From NCBI RefSeq assembly GCF_018861005.1, contig NZ_JAHKQL010000017.1:62001-126000 (forward strand): DNA of 64,000 nt, given 5' to 3'. Source of the stretch: Polaribacter vadi. GTDB lineage: Bacteria > Bacteroidota > Bacteroidia > Flavobacteriales > Flavobacteriaceae. The position numbers and the translations under genes were made by a program. The notes beneath the pieces were generated by a model, which was not told the DNA's origin, did no database searches, and saw only the letters and a program-made list of their open reading frames with translations. This document shows positions 8,907 through 16,900 of the stretch, piece after piece. Every line of letters starts with the position of its first letter. Positions within the stretch are counted from its first letter, which is position 1.

Positions 8907-8936
8907 AAAAAAAACACCTGCTTAAAAGCAAGTGTT
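8907..8936 (-). terminator. Rho-independent terminator of the rpsF-rpsR-rplI operon
   Basis: On the minus strand an 11-bp stem (AACACTTGCTT with AAGCAGGTGTT, one G-T pair) is followed directly by a run of eight Ts. It lies about 32 bp after the rplI stop. Confidence 0.88.
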
Positions 8937-8968
8937 TATTTCTTAACAAATAGTTAACAAATTTGTAA

Positions 8969-9415
8969 CTATTCTGCAACTACTTCAAAAGTAATATCTG
9001 CAACTACAGCTCTGTGTAATCTTACAGCAGCTTCGTATTTACCTAATCTTTTTACAGAACCACCAACAACTTTAATAAATTTCTTGTCTAATTCTGTACC
9101 AGCTTTTGTTAATGCAGCAGCTAAATCTATGTTGTTTACAGAACCAAATAATTTGTCTCCAGAACCAGTTTTAGATGCAATTTTAATTTCATATCCTTTA
9201 ATTGTTTCAGCAATTGCGTTAGCGTCTTCAATTAATTTAGCTTCTTTATAAGCACGTTGTTTTAAATTCTCTGCTAAAACTTTCTTTGCAGATGAAGTTG
9301 CTAAAACAGCTTGCCCTGTTGGGATTAAAAAGTTTCTACCATAACCGTTTTTAACAGATACAACATCATCTTTAAATCCTAAATTTTCTACGTCTTGTCT
9401 TAATATCAATTCCAT
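8969..9415 (-). CDS. rplI: 50S ribosomal protein L9
   Basis: Large-subunit protein L9, 148 residues, the usual length. The N-terminal rRNA-binding domain starts MELILRQDVENLGFKDD and contains the conserved NGYGRNFLIP loop. A long connecting helix with many Ala/Lys/Glu (about 45-80) leads to the C-terminal domain (GSGDKLFGSVNNIDLA, then IKVVGGSVKRLGKYEA). It is the third gene of the classic rpsF-rpsR-rplI operon, 15 bp after rpsR, and is followed by a strong terminator. Confidence 0.98.
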   Translation of the reverse strand: MELILRQDVENLGFKDDVVSVKNGYGRNFLIPTGQAVLATSSAKKVLAENLKQRAYKEAKLIEDANAIAETIKGYEIKIASKTGSGDKLFGSVNNIDLAAALTKAGTELDKKFIKVVGGSVKRLGKYEAAVRLHRAVVADITFEVVAE

Positions 9416-9430
9416 TTCTCTAGGTATTTA

Positions 9431-9727
9431 TTATTTTAACATATCACCAACGTAAGGCATTAACGCTAAATGACGCGCTCTTTTAATTGCTTGCGCAACT
9501 TTACGTTGATATTTTAATGATGTTCCTGTTAAACGTCTTGGTAAAATTTTACCTTGTTCGTTTACTAAATACATTAAGAAATCTGCATCTTTATAATCGA
9601 TATATTTGATACCTTTTTTCTTAAATCTACAGTATTTAGCTTCTTTTTTAGTTTCTATATCTAATGGCGTTAAATATCTAACGTCAGCAGATTTACCACC
9701 TTTTGCTTGTTGTTCTATTGATGCCAT
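9431..9727 (-). CDS. rpsR: 30S ribosomal protein S18
   Basis: Small-subunit protein S18, 98 residues. The N-terminal extension ([19 protein letters not shown]) is typical for Bacteroidetes. The core has [17 protein letters not shown], then [20 protein letters not shown] and [13 protein letters not shown]18 binds S6 on the platform of the 30S subunit, and its gene starts 3 bp after the rpsF stop, so the partners are made together. Confidence 0.98.
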   Translation of the reverse strand: MASIEQQAKGGKSADVRYLTPLDIETKKEAKYCRFKKKGIKYIDYKDADFLMYLVNEQGKILPRRLTGTSLKYQRKVAQAIKRARHLALMPYVGDMLK

Positions 9728-9730
9728 TTC

Positions 9731-10072
9731 TTATTTTTTTGAAGATTTAACTCTTTCACTTCTAACTTTAGCCCAAGCTGCAGCATGTTTGTCTAATCTA
9801 ACAGAAAGGTAACGCATAACGCTATCATCTCTTCTAAATTCTAACTCAAATGCAGCAATCTCTTCACCAGCTACTTTGTACTCTAATAAATGGTAAAAAC
9901 CACTTTTTTTCTTTTGAATTGGATAAGCTAATTTTTTTAAGCCCCAATCTTCTTTAGAAATCATTTCGGCACCTTTAGAAACCAAATAGTCCTCGAACTT
10001 TTGTACTGTTTCCTTTATCTGAGTATCAGATAAAACGGGATTCAAAATGAAAACAGTTTCGTAATGATTCAT
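9731..10072 (-). CDS. rpsF: 30S ribosomal protein S6
   Basis: Small-subunit protein S6, 113 residues. It starts MNHYETVFILNPVLSD, has the conserved EDWGLKKLAYPIQKKKSGFY and ends with FRRDDSVMRYLSVRL and a basic tail (KVRSERVKSSKK). It is first in the S6-S18-L9 operon. The leader implied by the -7 element at 10105-10112 would be only about 25 nt. It shows no hairpin resembling the S6:S18 autoregulatory leader known in many other bacteria. Confidence 0.98.
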   Translation of the reverse strand: MNHYETVFILNPVLSDTQIKETVQKFEDYLVSKGAEMISKEDWGLKKLAYPIQKKKSGFYHLLEYKVAGEEIAAFELEFRRDDSVMRYLSVRLDKHAAAWAKVRSERVKSSKK

Positions 10073-10104
10073 AATTAAAAATTTATTGTTTAATTTTAAG
10101 GGTG

Positions 10105-10112
10105 CAAATATA
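10105..10112 (-). promoter_or_regulatory. -7 promoter element (TATATTTG) of the rpsF operon
   Basis: TATATTTG followed by C on the minus strand, a perfect TAnnTTTG, 32 bp before the rpsF ATG. Predicted transcript start is near 10100. Confidence 0.68.
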
Positions 10113-10198
10113 CTAACTTTTTTGTATTTATAGCATCTTTTTTATGTTTTAAAATTCTTATTTTTAAAACCTTAAATTACTCTCCTAATTTTTAAAAA

Positions 10199-11101
10199 AT
10201 GGAAATACCAGAAATACCCGATTTAATTCATTACGCAATACCTTTTTTTGCTTTTACAGTTGTTCTAGAAATAATTTTAACTGTAAAGGTTAAACTCGAA
10301 GATTATGAATTTAAAGATGCAGGAACATCTATATTAATGGGTTTAGGTAATGTTTTTGTTGGTTTATTTACCAAAGGAATTATTTTAGCTTGCTTTTTTT
10401 TTATATATAAATATAGACTTTTTACAATTCATTTTACTTGGTGGTCTTGGTTAATTATTTTATTTGCTGAAGATTTTTGCTATTATTGGAATCATAGAAT
10501 TGCACATGAAAGTAGATTCTTTTGGGCTAGTCATGTGGTGCATCATTCATCAGAAAAATATAATTTAAGTACTGCTTTAAGACAAACTTGGACAGGGAGT
10601 TTCTATACATTTATCTTTTGGTTTCCTTTAGTTTTAATTGGTTTTCATCCTATAATGGTAATTGTACAGATGTCTATCAGTTTAATATATCAATATTGGA
10701 TTCATACTGAAATGATTGATAAAATGCCAAAATGGTTCGAAACTATTTTTAATACTCCAAGTCATCATAGAGTACACCATGCAACAAATGCACAATATTT
10801 AGACAGAAATCATGCTGGTATTTTTATTATTTGGGATAAACTTTTTGGCACTTTTGAACCCGAAGTTGAAAAACCTATTTATGGTTTGGTTACAAACATT
10901 AACACTTATAATCCTATTAAAATTGCTTTTTTAGAATGGAAAAATATGTTTAAAGATTTTTATCAATCAAAAACATCACTTATAAACAAATTAAAATATT
11001 TGATAAAACCACCTGGATGGAAACATGATGGAACAGGAGTTTTATCTACAGATCTTAGAAAAGATTGGGAAGAAAATAGTGGAAAAAGAAAAAAGAGGTA
11101 A
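10199..11101 (+). CDS. Sterol desaturase / fatty acid hydroxylase family membrane protein
   Basis: Integral membrane di-iron oxygenase-like protein, 300 residues. Membrane segments occur at about 12-30, 50-78, 84-98 and 140-172. The histidine clusters of the superfamily are all present: WNHRIAHES, HVVHHSSEKYN and HHRVHHATN, plus NHAG before a conserved WDKLFGTF. These bind the two irons that activate O2 for hydroxylation or desaturation of a lipid chain. The actual substrate cannot be read from sequence. The C-terminal tail is cytosolic and very basic (SGKRKKR). It is transcribed alone, divergent from the ribosomal operon and convergent with ald. Confidence 0.92.
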   Translation: MEIPEIPDLIHYAIPFFAFTVVLEIILTVKVKLEDYEFKDAGTSILMGLGNVFVGLFTKGIILACFFFIYKYRLFTIHFTWWSWLIILFAEDFCYYWNHRIAHESRFFWASHVVHHSSEKYNLSTALRQTWTGSFYTFIFWFPLVLIGFHPIMVIVQMSISLIYQYWIHTEMIDKMPKWFETIFNTPSHHRVHHATNAQYLDRNHAGIFIIWDKLFGTFEPEVEKPIYGLVTNINTYNPIKIAFLEWKNMFKDFYQSKTSLINKLKYLIKPPGWKHDGTGVLSTDLRKDWEENSGKRKKR

Positions 11102-11143
11102 ACATCACATAAACCTCTTTTTTACAATAAAAACCAAAAATAA

Positions 11144-12226
11144 TTAATCAAAAATACCTTCTAATTCTTTATATACTATTTTACCATTTACAATATTTAA
11201 ACCTTTAGCTAGGGTTTTGTCTGCTTCACAAGCTTTTTCCCAACCTAGATTTGCTATTTTTAAAATGTAAGTAAGTGTAACGTTTGTTAATGCCATTGTA
11301 GATGTGTAAGGTACAGCTCCTGGCATATTTGCAACACAATAATGTACTACATCATCTATAATATATGTAGGATCTTCATGTGTTGTTGCTTTTGTGGTTT
11401 CGAAACATCCTCCTTGATCTACAGCTACATCTACAACTACAGTTCCTGGACGCATTTCTTTAAGCATATCTTTTGTGATTAGTTTAGGTGCTTTACCTCC
11501 TTTTACTAAAACACCTCCCACAATTAAATCGTGTGTTTTTATATGTTCTCTTATACTATATTCGCTAGAAAAAGCAGTAACTACGTGGTTTGGTAATACA
11601 TCATTTACATAACGTAAACGTTTCATATTAATATCCATAATAGTTACATGTGCACCTAATCCTGCTGCCATTTTTGCTGCTTGTACTCCAACAACTCCTG
11701 CTCCTAAAACTAATACCTTACCTGGTTTTACACCTGGTACACCACCTAATAAAATTCCACGACCTTTAATAGGTTTTTCTAAATATTTTGCTCCTTGTTG
11801 TATAGACATTCTACCTGCCACTTCTGACATAGGTGTTAACAAAGGCAAACTACCATCTTCATCTTCTACAGTTTCGTAAGCAATACAAGTAGCTTTACTT
11901 TTAAGCATTGCTTTTGTAAGTGGCTCACTTGATGCAAAATGAAAATAAGTAAAAACAATCTGATTTTCTTTTATTAAAGGATACTCTAAAGCAATTGGTT
12001 CTTTTACTTTAACAATCATATCACTTTGATTGTAGATATCTTCTATTGTTGGTAAAATTGTAGCACCTACTCTTACATAATCTTTATCAAAAAAACCACT
12101 ACCTGCACCTGCATTAGATTGTACATATACTGTATGATTGTTTTTAGTCAATGAAAAAACTCCTGCAGGCGTCATTCCAACTCTGCTTTCGTTATTTTTA
12201 ATTTCTGTAGGGATCCCTATTATCAT
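11144..12226 (-). CDS. ald: Alanine dehydrogenase
   Basis: NAD-dependent interconversion of L-alanine with pyruvate and ammonium. From the ATG at 12226 it encodes 360 residues (MIIGIPTEIKNNESRVGMTP), slightly shorter than the usual ~370. A TTG immediately upstream (12229) is an unlikely start. The N-terminal half holds the substrate residues: Arg in ESRVGMTP, Lys in IVKVKEP and His in FTYFHFA. The NAD fold is at about 168-200 (VLVLGAGVVGVQAAKMAAGLG), and VDVAVDQGG carries the conserved Asp. It ends convergently with the desaturase gene. A long inverted repeat lies 35-70 bp upstream of the start. Confidence 0.96.
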   Translation of the reverse strand: MIIGIPTEIKNNESRVGMTPAGVFSLTKNNHTVYVQSNAGAGSGFFDKDYVRVGATILPTIEDIYNQSDMIVKVKEPIALEYPLIKENQIVFTYFHFASSEPLTKAMLKSKATCIAYETVEDEDGSLPLLTPMSEVAGRMSIQQGAKYLEKPIKGRGILLGGVPGVKPGKVLVLGAGVVGVQAAKMAAGLGAHVTIMDINMKRLRYVNDVLPNHVVTAFSSEYSIREHIKTHDLIVGGVLVKGGKAPKLITKDMLKEMRPGTVVVDVAVDQGGCFETTKATTHEDPTYIIDDVVHYCVANMPGAVPYTSTMALTNVTLTYILKIANLGWEKACEADKTLAKGLNIVNGKIVYKELEGIFD

Positions 12227-12260
12227 CAAATTTTATAAAAATAATTATGGTGTAAATTTA

Positions 12261-12295
12261 AAACCTTTTTGTTTTATTTTAAACAAAAAGGTTTT
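12261..12295 (-). terminator. Long AT-rich inverted repeat upstream of ald; probable terminator or leader hairpin
   Basis: The arms AAACCTTTTTGTTT and AAACAAAAAGGTTT are perfect reverse complements around a 6-base loop. It lies 135 bp after the stop of the outer-membrane protein gene at 12429 and 35 bp before ald, both on the minus strand. Only a short T run follows, so it could end the sigma-factor operon or structure the ald leader. The direction is not certain. Confidence 0.5.
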
Positions 12296-12428
12296 AAAAA
12301 GTTATTTTTATGATAATGACATAATCTTAACATCAAAATAATAAAATGATAAAATTTACTTATATTTTTTAAAAATTACATGTTTTATAGTAAAAATATG
12401 TAATCAAAATAGATTATTATCATCGATA

Positions 12429-13544
12429 TTAATTCAAATCTAAACGTATTCCCATAGAAAAGTTTCTAGTTTCGGTATTTTTAAACAATGGATTTAAATC
12501 ATACTTTACATAAAAGCTCGTATTTTTATAACCTATATAGCTACTTAAACCGTAGTTAAAAACATTCATATTAAAATTATCATATTGTAACTGTTCAACT
12601 TCTACATTAGTATTGTCTCTATACTCTAAATATTGTCTTGTACCTAGTTTAAAGCCAACAAAACCACCAACTCCTAAACGCACACCTCTATTTGTTCTAT
12701 CTCTTACTCTGCCATCATCATAAGTTCTATTTTTAGAAAAATCTAATTCTAAATGCATAGGAAAGTTCATTTGTACGTGACGTAATCTACTTTCTGATAA
12801 TTGATTACTGAAGTTTTCAATTTCTGTAACATCTCCGTTTTTAACGTGAATTTTATTATCTTTTAAACGTAAGTTGTTCCAAAGAAAAGAGAAACCGTAT
12901 TTAAAATATAATTTTGATGGTTGTCTAGAAAATCGGGTTTTCCAGGTCCACCCTAATTCGTAAAAATGCGATTGCCATAGTTTATATTCTGAATCATCTA
13001 AAGAAGACAAATCGTTATCATTTAAAACATTATTTAATCCCATTGCAAAAACAAATTGAGTTGTGGTACTTCTTTGTTTCTTATTTTTAGTTTTCCATCT
13101 TTCTTTTCTTCTATTATTGCGTTCTTCTAAATCTCCCTCAGAAATATTAAGCCTAAAAACTTTACTACCAATAGTAAAAACATTGTCTTCATCTTCGTCT
13201 GTAATTGATTCTTCTACATCTTCTGAAGTAGCAATTTTACCATTCGTTTTATCTTGCACTAAAAGTTGTAATAAACGCTCTTGCTCACCAACTAATTTTT
13301 CAATTCGTCTTGCATGATAAGCAGCAACTTCTTTCTTAAGAGTTTCTGCAGTGGTTTTTGTGATTTCTCCTTTTTCTAACTTTTTATCAATATCAATAAC
13401 TTTTACTTTTAAAGAATCTTTTTGTTGTTTGGTAATTCTTTCTATTCTTTTTGATATTTTACTTACTTCTTTCTCGAATGTTTTTTCTTGAGATTGGGCA
13501 ATAGTTGTACATAACAACACTAGTATTAGTAGTATTCTTTTCAT
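12429..13544 (-). CDS. Outer-membrane beta-barrel protein with N-terminal coiled coil, unknown function
   Basis: A 371-residue secreted protein. The signal peptide (MKRILLILVLLCTTIAQSQ) is followed by a charged helical region (about 20-110: KEVSKISKRIERITKQQKD, then EITKTTAETLKKEV) predicted to be coiled coil. An acidic linker and a beta-rich C-terminal half (about 165-371) follow, with alternating aromatic strands (FVFAMGLNN, WTWKTRFSRQP, GVGGFVGFKLG, SFYVKYDLNP) ending SMGIRLDLN. This fits a small outer-membrane barrel of the PorT/outer-membrane-protein-like type. It is the third gene after the ECF sigma factor and anti-sigma-like gene, so it may be a target or signal source of that system. 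Function is not known. Confidence 0.8.
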   Translation of the reverse strand: MKRILLILVLLCTTIAQSQEKTFEKEVSKISKRIERITKQQKDSLKVKVIDIDKKLEKGEITKTTAETLKKEVAAYHARRIEKLVGEQERLLQLLVQDKTNGKIATSEDVEESITDEDEDNVFTIGSKVFRLNISEGDLEERNNRRKERWKTKNKKQRSTTTQFVFAMGLNNVLNDNDLSSLDDSEYKLWQSHFYELGWTWKTRFSRQPSKLYFKYGFSFLWNNLRLKDNKIHVKNGDVTEIENFSNQLSESRLRHVQMNFPMHLELDFSKNRTYDDGRVRDRTNRGVRLGVGGFVGFKLGTRQYLEYRDNTNVEVEQLQYDNFNMNVFNYGLSSYIGYKNTSFYVKYDLNPLFKNTETRNFSMGIRLDLN

Positions 13545-13658
13545 TTTTAATGGGTTTTAAAGATTTTGTTTTTTTCTGTTTTTGTTCAATGAAGTTATAA
13601 TAAAGTAATCTGTTAATTAATTATTAGATTGCTTATTAAACTCACATTGATAAACTAT

Positions 13659-14462
13659 TTAATCGTTTCTACTGGCAATTGCTGATGCAATATCTGTAAC
13701 TCTTCTTTTTAATGATTTCATAAAGTTATTCTGAAAGTCATCATCATCAATTGTGCGTTCTACTTCTGCTAAAATAGTATTCGGATTTACTTTTATGTTC
13801 GATTTTTTGAGCTCATTTTTAATCGTTCTAAGTACATCTTCTCTATTCACATTGTATTTTGCATAATATTCTTTTACTTCTCTTGGGCTGTGTGTAACTG
13901 CATATAATAAATCGTCTGCGTTTATTTTTATAGTGCTATTTGGGTCTTGTTCTAAGATTTTTATTTTATTTATTGAAGATTTTTCTATTTCTGTAGAAAT
14001 TACATCCTTATTTTCAATATCAACTTTTGCAATAACTGTTTGTTCTTTTTTAGTTGCGTTATTTTTTTTATGTTGATATTTTTCTCTCTTAACAATTACC
14101 TTTTCAGTATTTTTTTTGTTATCAAATTCTACTTCTTTTTGATTTACTAAAGCTTCTTCAACAGGAATTTCATTAATAAATTTCTCTATTTTTTTATCAA
14201 TCAAATTAGTATCAATAGGTGATATTACAATTTCCTCTTTTGGTATAATTTCTTCTGTATCATCAGAAAACATTTTAATACCTATTGTAACCAATAACAA
14301 AATACTTGCTGCTGCACCTATATAAAAAAACCTGCCTATTTTCTTTTGTTTTGGTTGTTCGTCTAATTGTACAGACAAACGTTCCCAAGCAGAAGCTGAT
14401 GGCTTAAAAGTTCTATTCTCAAACTTTTGTTTTACGTCTTTATCTATTTTATTTGTCTTCAT
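13659..14462 (-). CDS. Anti-sigma-factor-like single-pass membrane protein
   Basis: A 267-residue protein whose ATG overlaps the end of the sigma-factor gene by 14 bp. The cytoplasmic N-terminus (1-42) has FKPSASAWERLSVQLDEQP, a segment I associate with Bacteroidetes proteins encoded after ECF sigma factors. One membrane helix follows (about 43-62, FFYIGAAASILLLVTIGIKMF). The rest is a very charged, Lys/Glu/Asn-rich periplasmic region with no recognisable fold. By position and layout it probably holds the sigma factor at the membrane. It lacks a zinc anti-sigma (HxxxCxxC) motif, so the mode of binding would differ from RsrA-like proteins. Confidence 0.72.
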   Translation of the reverse strand: MKTNKIDKDVKQKFENRTFKPSASAWERLSVQLDEQPKQKKIGRFFYIGAAASILLLVTIGIKMFSDDTEEIIPKEEIVISPIDTNLIDKKIEKFINEIPVEEALVNQKEVEFDNKKNTEKVIVKREKYQHKKNNATKKEQTVIAKVDIENKDVISTEIEKSSINKIKILEQDPNSTIKINADDLLYAVTHSPREVKEYYAKYNVNREDVLRTIKNELKKSNIKVNPNTILAEVERTIDDDDFQNNFMKSLKRRVTDIASAIASRND

Positions 14463-15009
14463 TAATTACTTTATTCATTTTAATATAATTCTGTTGCAAT
14501 AATTTACGTGCTTTAAATAATTGCGATTTTGATGTACTTACAGAAATACCCAATTGCACTGCTATTTCTGAATGTTTAAAACCTTCTATGGCGAATAAAT
14601 TAAACACCATTTTATAACCTTCTGGTAATTGATCTATCAGTTTTTGAATATCTTCTACAGAAGTATTTTCTAAACTTTCTGTGGCTGCATCATTAAAAAC
14701 ATAATCTTCATCAGATAAATCGATTCTATTTTTTTTTCTGAGATAAGAAATACATGTATTTACCATAATTCTTCTTATCCAACCTTCAAAACTACCTTCG
14801 TGTTTAAATCTGTGTAAGTTTGTAAAAACTTTTAAAAAGCCTTGTAACATTAAATCTTCTGCGTGATGTAAATCTTTTACATACTGCCTACAAACACCTA
14901 ACATTTTAGGCGAATGCTGCTCAAACAATTGTTGCTGCGCTTCTCTGTTATTATTAACCGCTTTTTTTATGAGCGATTTTTCTTGATTATGCAATTTTAT
15001 AATTTTCAA
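14449..15009 (-). CDS. ECF-type RNA polymerase sigma factor
   Basis: Sigma-70 family, extracytoplasmic-function group, 186 residues. Region 2 (about 20-95) has HAEDLMLQGFLKVFTNL and SFEGWIRRIMVNTCISYLRKK, which bind core polymerase and the -10 region. Region 4 (about 125-180) has LPEGYKMVFNLFAIEGFKHSEIA and GISVSTSKSQLFKARKLL for the -35 region. The frame-supported start is a TTG at 15009 (MKIIKLHNQEKSLIKK); I see no better ATG before region 2. It heads a three-gene operon with the anti-sigma-like and barrel proteins. A TATATTTG element at 15038-15045 is the likely promoter. Confidence 0.95.
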   Translation of the reverse strand: MKIIKLHNQEKSLIKKAVNNNREAQQQLFEQHSPKMLGVCRQYVKDLHHAEDLMLQGFLKVFTNLHRFKHEGSFEGWIRRIMVNTCISYLRKKNRIDLSDEDYVFNDAATESLENTSVEDIQKLIDQLPEGYKMVFNLFAIEGFKHSEIAVQLGISVSTSKSQLFKARKLLQQNYIKMNKVINEDK

Positions 15010-15037
15010 GCCTCTTCAGTTAGTTTTTATTGCCTTA

Positions 15038-15045
15038 CAAATATA
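15038..15045 (-). promoter_or_regulatory. -7 promoter element (TATATTTG) of the ECF sigma operon
   Basis: A perfect TAnnTTTG on the minus strand, 28 bp before the TTG start of the sigma gene. It looks like a housekeeping promoter rather than an ECF promoter. Confidence 0.6.
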
Positions 15046-15162
15046 AAGACTACAAAGTTTTTAAAAAGGTTGCTTTGGGTGTTAAAAAAAATCATTTATT
15101 TTCAGATTATTTAAAATGGGTATAAAATTTGATACATTTATAACCAATAAGTAATTACAACT

Positions 15163-16800
15163 ATGAAAAACAAACTTACCTTATTATTACTCCTAGTTCC
15201 TTTTTATTTTTTTGCACAAACAACCAATAATACTAATTTTAAAACTATTTCTGGTTTTATAAAACATAAAGACAAGGCACTTTCTAATGTAACTATTTTT
15301 GTAGAAAACACAATGCGTTATGCAATTTCTGATACAAATGGTTTTTATACTATTAAAGCTAAAATTGGTGAAACCTTAAGTTATAGTTATTCAGGATATT
15401 TAAAAACTTACGTTATCGTTGAAGATGTTTCTGAAACGTTGAATATCAATATGATTGTTGAAAACAAATCGTCTAAACTAAGATTTAATTCCAACCCAAA
15501 ATTGGGTGATGTAAATATTGGAGAAAATGTTCCTGAATTTGGAGTTATTAAAATTGATGGAAAATCTTTAAACAAATATGCTACTTCATTAACAAGAGCT
15601 CTTGTAGAAAAACTAACTTTTTTTTACATAAAATTTAATAAATATGGAGAAGAAACACTCTATTTAAAAGGCAAGGAATTTAATGGTTCTGCTGTTTGGT
15701 TGATTGATAATTATGAATTTGATATTCCTTTTCCTATTCTAATATCAGAAGTAAAAGAAATTATTGTAATGAACTCTGAAAAAAACAATCCAGTAATTAG
15801 AGTTAGTACGAACATAGATTACAAAAAGTTAAAGAATATCGATTTTAACAATTATTTTTTTACTGATGATGATTTTTATAGTTATGATGCTAAAAAAGTC
15901 AAGAAATTAAAAAACATCTATCCTTTTTTAGATAAATACAAGAAAATTTCTAAAGAAAAAGAAGCACTAGAATTATTTGAAAACACTTATAAAAAGGACA
16001 AAAATAATAAAGATTATTTCTTAAATATTTACAAATATTTTAAAGATAAAAAATTCGATAATACATTTTTATCAGAAATACTATCAACGTATGAAAAGGA
16101 AGCTAATAATAATCCAGAAACTCTAAAGGCAATTGCTTATAAATATCAAGAAATAAATGAAGATAAAAAAGCAATTGAAGTTTATAAAAAAATTATAAAA
16201 CTAAGACCTAATTACCTACAATCTTTTAGAGATTTAGCGAATGCATTTTTAGAACAAAAAGAATATAATGAGTTTTGGAAAACCTATCATTACTTTTTGA
16301 ATAAAGGCTATAAAGTTAAAGAAGATGATATAGGTGAAATTATTGCATCAGAAATTATAACTGTATATAATTTGGATATCGAAAACGATAATAATCGTAA
16401 GAAAATTAAGATTGAAAACCCTAATAAGAATGTAAAAAGTGATGTTAGACTTGTTTTTGAATGGAATACAACTGAAGCTGAATTTATAATAGAATTTGTA
16501 AACCCCTATTTAGCGACTTATAAAATTGAGAATTCCTTTAAAGAAAATCAAAGTTTGATAAAAGATCAAAAAATAAAAGGATATACTTCTAAAGAAATTT
16601 TTATTGATAAATTAATTCCTGGATTTTACTTAGTAAACCTAACTTATTTAGGCAATAAACAAGAAAAACCTACTACTTTTAAAATTACAACTTATTATAA
16701 TTGGGGAAAAGAAAATCAATCTAAAAAGATTAAAGTATTTGATTTTTCAAATTACAATGTAAAACATCAGTTAATAAAATTAAGTAGAAAATACTTATAA
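15163..16800 (+). CDS. Secreted protein with carboxypeptidase-like domain and TPR region
   Basis: A 545-residue secreted protein. The signal peptide (MKNKLTLLLLLVPFYFFAQ) is followed by a carboxypeptidase regulatory-like domain (about 25-105: ISGFIKHKDKALSNVTIFV, SDTNGFYTIKAKIGETLSY). The middle part resembles an isolated receptor-plug fold (about 115-205) ending EVKEIIVMNSEKNNPVIRV, but no barrel follows. Residues about 265-375 look like TPR helices (ALELFENTYKKDKNN, KAIEVYKKIIKLRPN). A beta-rich C-terminal part completes it. It diverges from the ECF sigma operon, so shared regulation is possible. I do not recognise a named family; a periplasmic or surface-tethered scaffold is a guess. Confidence 0.8.
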   Translation: MKNKLTLLLLLVPFYFFAQTTNNTNFKTISGFIKHKDKALSNVTIFVENTMRYAISDTNGFYTIKAKIGETLSYSYSGYLKTYVIVEDVSETLNINMIVENKSSKLRFNSNPKLGDVNIGENVPEFGVIKIDGKSLNKYATSLTRALVEKLTFFYIKFNKYGEETLYLKGKEFNGSAVWLIDNYEFDIPFPILISEVKEIIVMNSEKNNPVIRVSTNIDYKKLKNIDFNNYFFTDDDFYSYDAKKVKKLKNIYPFLDKYKKISKEKEALELFENTYKKDKNNKDYFLNIYKYFKDKKFDNTFLSEILSTYEKEANNNPETLKAIAYKYQEINEDKKAIEVYKKIIKLRPNYLQSFRDLANAFLEQKEYNEFWKTYHYFLNKGYKVKEDDIGEIIASEIITVYNLDIENDNNRKKIKIENPNKNVKSDVRLVFEWNTTEAEFIIEFVNPYLATYKIENSFKENQSLIKDQKIKGYTSKEIFIDKLIPGFYLVNLTYLGNKQEKPTTFKITTYYNWGKENQSKKIKVFDFSNYNVKHQLIKLSRKYL

Positions 16801-16900
16801 AGTATTACTGAAACCAATATTAATTAAAAACTAACATTCTAAAATTAGTTAAAAAAACAATTATTAATTGCAACTTTTAGAGCTTTAAGATAAAAATTTC

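Noticed and set aside
10073-10104. S6:S18 autoregulatory leader before rpsF
   Set aside because: The predicted leader is only about 25-30 nt and forms no hairpin with the CCG bulge of that motif.
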